Positions 41,501 to 53,500 of a stretch of 64,000 nucleotides of DNA are shown here, one piece after another. The position numbers were made by a program, and so were the translations under genes. Below the pieces are notes generated by a model. It saw only the letters and a list, made by a program, of their open reading frames with translations. It ran no database searches and was not told the DNA's origin. How positions within the stretch are numbered: the first letter of the stretch is position 1; the number at the start of each line of letters is the position of its first letter. Source of the DNA: Serilophus lunatus (Eukaryota; Chordata; Aves; Passeriformes; Eurylaimidae); the NCBI GenBank assembly GCA_013399895.1, contig VXBA01005866.1, positions 157,231 through 221,230 of the forward strand, read 5' to 3'.

Positions 41501-44500
41501 TTATGCCTTAGAGTAACTTAATTTTTCTATTTAGCAATCATGTAATCTTCCCCTCAGTTTATTCTAAGGTAGAACATACATTGGTTAGATAAAGCCATTC
41601 CCAGTGAAAAACTTTTAACATAAACAGAGTGTCAGTCTTTCAGTGTGCTTTTTGCTACTTGTTCAATCAAACGCTGTCATTCCAAAGGTACACTGAGAAT
41701 TTGGGATCAAAATTGGCCAAACTTATTATTGCCATTAGCATTGTGCCATAGCCTGGATTTTAAGAAAATTGTTTTGTTAATTGTCTAGAAGCTGCATCTT
41801 AGTACTACAGAAAAACTGTAGAGAAGATTTGAAAATCTAGCCAGAAGTACAGTGAAAGCTGCTATTCTGTTTTCAAAATCTGTTATTACAGAAGTCCATA
41901 AAGGGTTGCTGTTCCTTTTTTTCCTTCTCCAAAATCTCATTTTGAGTGTAAGTGCAAGGTACTTGAAATGTCTGGCCCTGAGATCTTAGTTCTGTCTCTT
42001 GCCAGAACTGTCTCCTCACTTCTGTTACTCTAAATTTTGGATAAATTTGTACTGCCATCATCAGTTATCGTAAGACTGGAAAAGGAAAAACAGTAGTGGC
42101 TTGTTCTGAAGGAAGAATATAATTATCATTATATACCCATATAATTAAATACTGGTCAGCTCAATGTCATTCTAGAAAATTGCTGGAACAAATAATCACA
42201 ACCTGAGCACCTCAAAGGTAGTAGGAACATAAGATACTACTTAACTCTGGAAGTATCTCTTTCTACATAGTAATATAAGTTGCTGTATGCCTGGTAGTAT
42301 CCATATCAAATACAAACATTGGTTCAATACCATCCAAGGGAGGAAGATTCCTCTGACAGTAGCCAATTTAGCCAACACGGTCTGAAATGTAATTGTTAAC
42401 TTGATTAGGGTGTTCTTTTGTTAAACTATTGCAGATACACCATGGCACAGAAGTGAAGGAGAAACAGGCGAGAACTTTTTTACCGTGATGAAAGATGTTG
42501 GCTTATGAGTTCAGCTTTATAAGACTAGCTGTTATCTTTAAATTAAATTTTCCTTTGATTTGTACACCAGTATCTTCTCAGCCACTTCACAAACTTGAGA
42601 CACATCGTTCTTAATACTGTAGCAATACATCAGCCCCCAAAACGTACTTACATACAAAAAAACCCGAAACCAAACCTAAACCTTTTCCAAATCACCATAA
42701 AGAGGGAAGGTTTTGATAGATAAACATGCAGACTATTTAGCTAATAAAACTGAATGCCTGCTACAATATAGTTAAAGCGCTTTGTGGAAAGAACAGTCAG
42801 TAAGTACAGTCTACTGTAATCAGTAAGACTCTTTCACACAACACTTTTATAGGTAAGCTAGGACCGACTAGCAAACAGTTCAGGAAATGTAATGTGTGGT
42901 AAATACAAAATCGACAGAAAACCATTCACAAAGAAAGGGTATCACTTATTGCCAAAATGGAAGAATGCTTTGCTTTGAAGTTTGCCTGGGTCCTGTACTC
43001 TTCAGTGGTTTCAATAATGACCCAGAAAATATGCAAAAGATGCCTGTTAGCTTTGTGGGTGACATAAACCTGGGACAAACTCATGTTCTTTGAAGGGCAT
43101 TATGGAAATTCAGAGTGATCCTGAGAAATTCAAGATAATGCTCAAAAGGGAAAAAAAGATCCAGTCCTTTAAAAAAATGAAAATATCTGGCTAGATGGAA
43201 GTTCTTTAGAAATTATTTAGAGATTTTTGTCAGTTGCACACATGAATTGGAAGATGGAGAAATCAGGATATGAAAATACACTGAATGGACTGTAATTGTT
43301 TATCTCAAGTAAAAGAGACATGAGATGGGGACAGTGGGAAGAGGTACCTGCCAAGTATTCAAGCACATAACAGCCAGCTGTGAAAAGGAATGGCATGAAC
43401 TTTTTTCTGCTTTCATAGCAGACAAATGGACATAATGAGCAGCAAGAAGTCGGGCTAGACATCAGGGAACATTTCCTAACAGTTGTGAAAGAAAGCACTG
43501 GAACAGACTGCTAGGAGCAGTTATGTGATCTCTGTCGTTAGAGATCTTTAGTTTTAGATTAAAATCTGTCAAGAATAATTTTGGTATACTGTATCCTACC
43601 TTGGGGTAAAGAGTTGAAGTAAATGAACTCACAATGTCCCATCCATTCCTAGGACTTGGTCATAACATGCTTAAACTTGAGTAGTGAGATCTGTATTCTC
43701 TTTTGTGCCCTTTTAAGAGCAGAAAATCATGATACCAGTTTTCAGTCTAGTATCAACAAATGATTTTATGTTTTCTTCCAGTAAAAACTCTTCAGGAAGG
43801 TGCTTCTGTATTTTAATGCTTGCCAGAAAGCTGTTGTCCTCCCCTGGGAAGAGAGAGATAATTCCCATAGGGAACAGAAAGAGATGTTTTGTTCTGTATC
43901 ATTCAATTTTGTTCAAAACATCAGAGTGTTTAAAGCCATTACCAGCGTACATGAAACAAAATGCGTCCCTCTGTTAGTAGCTTCTTCAAGCTTTTCCTGG
44001 TTTGTTCCCCATTAAACTCAAGCTGCCATTAACTGATTTGGTTGTTTAGCATCATGTTTCTTTATATCTGCTGGATTATCAGCTTTAGTTTTATATCATT
44101 ATTGACAAACAATTTAAAAGCAATCCCCAGTTCTAATGACTTCATAAAAAAACATTGCTCTCGCATTTGCTCTGTACATTTAGAGACCAGGGCCAGCATA
44201 ACCAAATGAAGCAGAATTCAACATCATTTGTGCTTCCTTATTCCTTAGTTACGTACAAGTGTTTCCCTGTTTTTTATCTAAAAAAAATAAGAGTTTATTG
44301 ATACTGAAAGATCATGGTCAAGCTTCACAAACAAGTTTCTCTTATATTTTTAAATCTTTCCCTTCTTTTTAAACAAGGACTTACTGCTTTTGAGTTTCTT
44401 TTGACATAGCGAATATATGAGTGGAAACGGGAATATATGGAAGTAAGCACCAGCACTTCAGTTATTTTTGTGCCACTGTGCCCTCACAAGGCTCTGGGCA

Positions 44501-47500
44501 GGCTCTGCCACACACTCTGTACTCCTTCTCCTGCCCTCCACAGTTGAAAGTTAACAGTCTTTTCAATGGAAATAAAGTAATCATTTTGAGGAAAAAAATT
44601 CAAGTGCCTATTCCAGAAAGTTTTGACAAGTTAAAGAAATTGAAAAGCAAAAGGAGAAAAAATAATTATTATTGTAATGTTTTTCATAATAATCATCTTA
44701 GACAATGTATGTAAGTGAAAAAAAAAACATTCAGAGAGAAAATTGTGTTTACAGTTGATTGTCCAATGAGTATCTTTGCCTTGCACTTGAAATAACAGCA
44801 CCTTTTCCTTTATAGTGTGGTAGTGTTTCTTCAATCAGCTTCATGTTAGAATGCTAACACTTAAATATAAATGTTATATAAACTTTACTAAAATGTTTAC
44901 TCTGGAGTTAAACACTACCTTCAGTCATATATGGTAAAAAAAGGAAAATCCATTTTTGTCATCTAGCAAGTGCCCCAGCCTCACCTCGGGAAATGATCAG
45001 CCTAAAAGAAAGAAAAACAGACTATGAATCAACTGGAACCAATGCAACTTACCATGGAAAGGGAGAACACACTTCTAGGAAAGACACCATGACAGGTGAG
45101 ATTATGCTTGCATAGCATATATAAAAGTAATCTGTGATAGATTGCTGACTTTATAGGCTTATCTCTGTTTACAGTACTGTGTAAAAGAGTTAACCTGCTT
45201 TGATTGATTTAGCCACCCTGAGAAATATGACTGAAGATATAGTTGGATGAATACAATGTTATGTGAAAGTTATTTGTAAAGACCATGTTTTTTCACAGAA
45301 GGAGGTCTCTAAACCCAATTTGATTTCTCTTTTTCAATTTTACATTTGTTTTCATTTCAGAAGGAAGTTGGTTGATCATTTTGAACTAACTGATGTAGTT
45401 GAGCATGTGCATTGATCCCTAACACTTGTCTTTTGCAGGCTATAGCTCTTGGAGATCTGTTAGCTTATTTTGTATATCAGTCATTCCTAGGAAAATTGTG
45501 CCGGTTCGTAAAGTCTACCCATGTTACTTTCACAGCTGGGCTGATTTAAACGCAGTAATTATCTCTGTGTGTTGTGGCATCTCTTGCAGGTTTCGTTGGA
45601 GGCTTCTCTTCCCTGGTGAGCTCATTAACCTCTTAGTATTTCAGTAATTAGAAAATTTTGAGTGCTTTGCCCAGTGCTGCACCTTTTCATGAATTCTCTT
45701 GCAAAATACCTGGTGGTCTCCATCACCATTGTACAGGCTTATAACCATTGAACATTTTGTTACATTTATATAGTGCAGAGCATCATGGTGTCCTCTTCTC
45801 CAAATGCTGTCTCAGGGCAAGTGAAAAATCACAGTGAGGAGTCACTCTGCACTTTCTGGATGCCTCTTAACCTTCTCTCATGCCCTCTGTAGACGTCTTG
45901 CTCAGAGACAGAACAGGTTGTGTTTGTGTTCCTCAGCTCACTGGGAAGACCAAACCATCCATACTAGCTTTCAAGACTATATTCAGGATATGAAAATAGT
46001 CATACTGCATCTATTATGTCATATGTGATTGTGTAAGCAAAACCTAAAGGCCAGCCTTGGAATTTATGTGAAAATGCAATAAAGAACATTAATTATCAGG
46101 AAAGTGAAAATCTGAAGAGAGAAACGACAGTTAAAAGCATCTGGAAACCATGGAAATTAGGAGTGTCCTGAAAGGCTTCTGGAGGGTACTATGGGAGAGT
46201 GCAGCAGATTCAGTCAAGGTACTGCATTTTACGTATTTGTAATGTCTTGAGTGTTTCATAGTCACTGCACACAAGGTAGTTGTCTAAAACACGAGTGGCC
46301 CTCATTTGTCTGATTGTGAAGAGTAGGATTGCAGTGTTTTCAGCCATTTGTGAAGGACCTATGAAGGGTAAATCTCAGGAATAAGAGCATCAGATTGAAA
46401 AAGAAAAGGCAGAAACATTAGTATTTTGTTCTAGCTGTATCTGCAAATTTAGACTAGCAAATTATATCAGAAGGTTCACCAAAAAAAACCCAGTGTCTCC
46501 ATGTTGAAAATTTGTGCTCCCTTGCAGAGTCTTCGCTCCCTCCACACATTAAAAAAGGGGCTTTTCTTTTTCCCCATTCCTTTTCATTTTGTCTTTTTAC
46601 TGTAATGTTGTTTTTTTCTCCCATTCCTGTTTCCATTGTTTCCTTTCTCTTGCAATATAATTTTCAAATTGTGAGGTTTCTACTGCCCCGGCAACCTTTG
46701 CTACACTTTGAGTCTTGTGTTGTGTTTTCCTTTGGTATTGCCTTTTACTTTGTCTGTTTTGGGTGAGCTTTTAGTAAGGAAACTTGAAACTCTCAGCATC
46801 ATGTTCAGCTACCAACTATATTTCCAGCTACTGAGCTCAGTGAGGAAAAAAAAACCAAATTCAAATCAAGAAGTGCAATAATATTTCACAATCTTACATG
46901 ACCAATGTACAAATAAATCTGGAATTAACAAGTAACTTTCTCTCTCTTTCAGATCACCAGATCTAAGCTCAAATTAAGCACCATTTTAAGAACAAAAGAA
47001 AATGAGAGAAGGAGTCTTTCTCGTCAACATTCAATATGAAATTTGTGTTACTTAATTGTAGCTCATTAAATAATAAATATTTGATTAAATACAATACAAA
47101 ATCAGTATTTGTGATTTTGTGAGACATTCTGACTTTATTTGAATGGCCCTGTTTAGAAAGTTCATTGCAATGCCTGTGTTTCCTTTTGTGCATGAGACAG
47201 TGCAGCTGATACATCCACTCAGATGGGACTTAAATGAATGTATGTTTTTCAGGTTCCACCTGGCATCTACGTATTTTGATCGGCTCTTCTGTTTTTGTGC
47301 CAAGCTGATGTATTACACAAAGCTTTCTTTGACTTATGGATTTACACAGAATGTAGAGCCACATTTGTAGTCCAGATTTATCCATGACTGTCTCCATGCT
47401 CTTCTCCAAAGCTCTTCTCAGTTTATAGTTCAAAATTTTTATGACCTCTTGGCTGGGACTGAAATGAAGATTTTTTTTGATGGATTTTCAAAGTAAAAAT

Positions 47501-50500
47501 GTTGGCTCTCTGCCATTGTGAGGAGTTGTCAAGAAACCTCTGGGAAAAATGGAGAATCTATGAAGTAAACAGTTTGGCTGAAGATAATAACTTGTATTGA
47601 TTTCACAAGGATAGCTAAAAATCTAGAGGCACAATATCAAAGTTCTCATTGCCCTCTTCACAGGTTTATGATGTCTTTTATATTTACTGTCCATTTTCTC
47701 ATCTCTCTAGAAAATAATAACCAATAATAAAATTTTGTCACCTAAAGTATATTTTTAAGACAAAAATTATTATATTCCTTTTAAGAAAAAAGGAAACAGT
47801 AAATGCATGTGATAATGTTGCTTATGCCATGGTGTTTTCCTTCAGAACAGGGAAGATAATGTTCCTGTACATTCTCATGGGACTCCTTCTTTGAAGTTTC
47901 TTTACTTTCATAGTTACCTCACTGAATTAATATGTGTATCATAGTCTGCATGCTGTGTCATCACTTTCAGCTGCAGAAAAACCTTCTGATTAGTTTATTT
48001 TTCTTGTGGTTGTAAAGAATTAACCATCAATACTTTCATTATTTACACTTACTGGCAAGTTCCTGCACATTCAGAACACAAACAACCATCATCAGATGTT
48101 TCAATAGCTACAGGTGCTCAGGCTACTGGACCTTACTATTGCTTTAAGAAGCCATAATACAATGTAATCTTTTCTCATGCCCTTACCTCATTTTTCATTG
48201 TGCAAGAAGATGGAAGTGGTAGCGACAGGAAATGATATCTGTTACCCAAGACTTGTGAGGCACAGAAGCATTCTCCTTTACTGTCTTAAAATAAACTTTA
48301 TAAAATGCACACCTGCTGCTTATAGCAGAAAAAGCAGGTTACACAACACCAGATGAGGATGACTACCTGTCAGCTGAGCTTTCCTTTCTTATTATCAGTT
48401 TGTGTTTCTGAGGGCAAAAGGCTGGCATTGTGTTATTTCAAAGTGTCTATAAATGTATTTAGAATAAGTACTTACAAAATCTGAAAGCTGAATAGTAAAC
48501 CATGAATCAAGTGACTGGGATATGAGGATGACTTTGGTCAGTAAGATCTTTGTTATATAAATCACTGAGTAACAATTTTCAAAGCTGTTAGCTTTAAAGA
48601 AGACTGCTGTGGGGAACTATATGACTTCTTTTTAGCCAATGTCCCCTTGAAAACTGAACAGAGGAAAGAATGAAAGATACTTTTCTATCATTTTTGCAGT
48701 AATGACAAAGTACTGCAGATTGAGCATAGTACTCATTTTAGAACTCTCACAGTTTTAAGAGTTTACTCCTTTCCTTCTCTTGACATGCTTTAAAAAGGGA
48801 AATTATTTCATTAACCTCTATTTCTGTCTGTTTTTATTATCATGGTACATATACAATATTAACAGGGAAAATCAGATACTAACCATGCAATATCTGTCCA
48901 TTCATATCACAGAATCACAGAATTAATAAGGTTGGAATAGATCATTGAGATCATCCAGTCCAGCCCCTTACTCAACACGATCCCATCACCTAAATCATGA
49001 CTCTAAGTACCTCATCTCTTCTTAAACACATCCAGAAATGGTGACTCAACCACCTCCCAGGGAAGCCCATTCCAATAGGAAATCACTCTCTCTGTGAAAA
49101 AGTTTTTCCTAACATCCAGACTAAACCTCTCCTGATGCAGCTTAAGACTGTGTCTTCTTGTTCTGTCACTAGGAGCCTGAGAGAAGAGACCAACCCCCAC
49201 CTGGCTACAACCTCCTTTCAGGCAGTTGTAGAGAGCAATAAGGTCTCTGAGCCTCCTCTTCTCCAGGTTAAACAAGCCCAGCTCCCTCAGCCACTCTTCA
49301 TAGGGCTTGTGCTCCAGTCCTTCACCATCCTCGTTGTCCTTCCCTGGACTTGTTCGAGCATCTCAACATCTTTCTTAAACTGAGGGGCCCAGAACTGGAC
49401 ACAGTACTCAAGGTGTGGCCTCACCAGTGCAGAGTACAGGGGATGAATAACTTCCATAGTCCTACTGGTCACACTATTTAGCTTGTTCTCTCCTTTCTTT
49501 TATATTTGCCCTCTGCTTTTGGACAACTGCTCACTGAAGCATGGCAGAGTGGGAATGGCGTTCCCAGGAATTCCACCTGTGTGTTCAGAAGCAGGTACTG
49601 GAGCAGGGCTGCAAGCAGTGCTGGCAGCTACATTGCTTCATTTGTATTTCTTCCATAAACAGAATTATCTCAACCGCCAATCTAGCCTAAGACAAGATTT
49701 CTTATTCTTGAACTCTTAGCATTCATTTTCAAGCATTTTATGTCTCATTGCTTTTATTACATTAAAAAAAGAATACTAGATTGGGAGATTTGAGGGAGAG
49801 GTTTTTTTGCATTTTAAACTTTTGAATTTATATACACATCACTGCAATGAAATAAGCAACACAGACCTTGCAGCTATTTTCATAAGCTGATACTGTCCAT
49901 TTTCCAGTGATCCAGGAGACCATAAATCTTCAATCTGGCATGTGACATTTGTGAGCACATCTGTGCATTGAACAGCTATGCACCAACTCTGAACTATTTC
50001 TGTTTTTATAATAGTCATGGCTATTAGCAGCACATGCGTACCTTATGCCTTCTTATACATCTGTATAGAAAGGGCAAGACCCTTCTCTTAAAATCTGTCT
50101 GATTTGCTGTAGGAACAACATAAAAATTACCATGTGTCCAGTTTGCTATTTTTCATCAGATTCTTCATAAAACCCTCAGATGTTGCACCTTACAACAGTC
50201 TTTTACTCTTGACATCGAATAACCATGAATAATATTGTCCTGTCTGGACTGAGTATGTTAAGTCGTGTCTGACTAGAACTTGGCATGCATGAAACTTCAA
50301 ACCCACTTGTCTGGCCATTTATATACACGAAAACAAGGTGGTTATGAGAAGTTCTTCCTCCGTCTATGACAGTTCAACACATTGAATGTCACTTTCATTT
50401 TTTTCAAGTAGGACTTCACAAAAATGGATAGCTGGAACACTGAGTATCTTTAGATCTTGAGAAGAAGAATTTTTATAACCAAACTTCTTCCAGCACTTCA

Positions 50501-53500
50501 TGGAACAAGCAAGAAAATCAGAAAAACACCATAAAAAAATGGTATCAAGGAAAGATCTGGCAGTTGCACTACAGAGAGTTATGCTGGCATGAGTTGCATC
50601 ATAAAGAGCAATGCTGATGTGGACTAATACCAAAGGCTGTCATCAGGACAGGTATTTTCAAACACTAAAGCAGAGGCTGCAACTGGAATTAAAAAAAAAA
50701 ACATTGAAATAACAGTCAAGTCTCATACATCACTCGGGTGACAAAATGTAACATGAACAGTGAGAACTTCTGCAGAACTCTTTGACACTAACATCTGTGA
50801 CCAAAGAAAACCTATCAAGAAGTAGTTTACATCATTTCCACCTGTTTCCATCTATTACAACCTACTGGCACACAGGTGGAATTAAGGGTATCTACCGCTG
50901 CAGAAGACCAACCGTCTGTCACTAGAGTTTGTATTCTTCCCACCTTCAAAAAAATAGGGTCATGCTGCACTTGGAGGCCTCCAGAGCTCTTCTCTATTTG
51001 CTATACAGGACAATGCATTCTATTAGTAATTGCATACAGCTCTTCAAAAAACAAGTTATTTTTAACCCCTATCAGTTAATGGGTATGAAGTGAAAAATTT
51101 TCCAGCTGTTAGAGCTCATCACTCCACCATATAAGCCCTATCTTTATTCTGTTTTCACAAACATGCTGGAGATCTTTAAGAACACTATCTGACATCTGTA
51201 AAGCAGCAACATGCAGCAGTGCATCAAACTGACAAAAGTTATACCCTCAACGTGGAACCCATGGCAGTTGAAGATTAGAAATGGTGTACTCCAGTCAACT
51301 GTGACTTTTCTCCAGAAAGAGTGCAGTGGTGGAGGGAAAGGTAGAGGCAGTTCTATATGCAGGGGTCCATGCTAGCACATGTCCAAGGGAAGAAAGAGTG
51401 TTTACGTCTTCAGTAACTGTGATTCTTCCTACATTAGCGGCTAGCATGGATCCCAGCTTTCAGCTCTGATGCTCAGTCCTCACCCTCAGAGATGCCTCCG
51501 GGTTTTATACCATTGCAGAGACCTGACAGAATTCACAAGCAACATGTTTCAGACTCTGACTGACAACTACTCAGTTTTTACTTTGAGGCTTGTGCTTTTA
51601 TAGTAAAAGTCCTCATGACAGCATCCAATCATTGGTTATAATGTCTGGAAAGTTAATAATGCATGAAAAGTATGCAGCAGCCACACAAAATGCTCTATAG
51701 TCTTTCAAATATGAGAAAGGACTCCAGTCTTTTGAGTCCAACCAGCAAACTTAAGTTTCACTTAGCCAAATCAGAGGGGTCAGTGGAGTTGGCTTTGCAG
51801 GGAAAATCCATTGCTTCATGTGCAGGGTTTTTTTGGGACAGAGTGGGAAATAAATTTATTATGTGTTATTATCCTCTTTGTCTTTAGAATTACTTCTGAT
51901 TTCAAACTCATATCTCAGTTTTGTCTGTGCATCTGAGGACCTCTGAGAAGAAAGTGGCAGCAGTCATTGATTTGAGATTATCTTGGCCAGACCTCTTCAG
52001 TATAGCTACATGCTACTTTTTTGCATAACTTGTTTTTCACTTGTATTTAATCACTTTTTGCATTAATAATTTCATGATATAGCAAAATCACTACCATATT
52101 AATAATTCATTACAATCCACATCAACTGAAGTGAAATAACTGAAATGTTTCTTAATCTCAATATTTACAACTGCTACCTGTTTAGTGTATGCATGATAAT
52201 ATAATCCCATCTATAACCTGAAATATATTCTTGAATAATAGCTCTATATGAAATTATTTTGTTGATTTATATGTGAAGTGCAGATTAGTATTGAAGTGAA
52301 GATTGGTATGAACATGTCATAGAGCCTGTTACCATTAATAAATGTATACTAGAGACATGTATGTACACCAAAGCAAAAATTATGACTGTTTAGTGAGCGG
52401 AAAAGAGAAGTCTGCGGATGCTTTAAAAGACTTTGATGTGGGGGAAACAGCCATTGTGCGATGTGTCTAATGAAGCCTTAAGAATTCACTTTGAGGCCAA
52501 AGAGTCATGTTTGGTAAACCTGGTTTTTCCATTCTTTTTTCTCTCTCCAGCTCAGAACACTGGAATCTCAACTTTGTACAGGAATTCATATGGTGCGCCT
52601 GCTGAAGATATCAAACATAACCAGGTAAGTACAGAGACTAAAATATTACCAGATGGCAAAAGGCCAGTGCAATATCTTACATGGAAATGAAGAAAAATAC
52701 CACAAATTTAAAAATACCACATACAAACAGATTGCTTTCTGTAGATTTTTTCTTCTGTGTCCAAATTAAAACCTGTGTTTGAATACATGAAATGAAATTA
52801 GATCCTGAAGGTCTTGTACACCTTGATAGCAGTACTAGAAATAGAAACTAGAGTAGTTATGCTCACTTATGCAGTTCTAATATTGGGCCCAGTCTTGTAA
52901 GATTGCTCGTGAGACTGTTAAAGGTAGTGAACTTAGGCAATCTTTTGAACTCTGTTCATAGAGTCCAATACAGACATGTTTTGAGCAAATATTACGGAGT
53001 TTGGGCTATAGCAACTGTTCCTATCATCTTGGAACATTACTAACTCTTGCAGAGTCAGCAGGATCCACAAAGTCTTTGGACATCAATCTCTGAGCATCAA
53101 TATTCCCAGAGATGACTATGAGGATTGATAGGCTACATCATTCTGGAATCACAAAGACTGCCCAAACTTACAGAGTAAAAGTAAAAGATGGTCATTTAAG
53201 ATAGTGTTTATACATTTCAAATTTTAACAAAGTCTTAACTATATAAACAAATTTTCTAGGGCTGTCTGAAAAAAATTTATGGCAACCTTAGTTGGGTCTG
53301 AGATTATTTTTTCGGGTTATCATAAACATGTCAGCTTCAAGGCTGTTCATGTACATGTTCAAGCTGAAATGTACCAATAACAGAAGACTGTCAACATGAA
53401 GTGTTGAGGAAGTGGTAAGAAGATGGCTCTGTTTAATAGTAGCACAGAACTCATATCAGGGTGTTTTGGCTAAAATTTTCTCATGTCAGTGTCCTGAAGA

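Noticed and set aside
49012..49472. ORFs on both strands resembling conserved proteins
   Set aside because: They are the translated 3' end of a CR1 LINE (minus strand) and its shadow, not a host gene.
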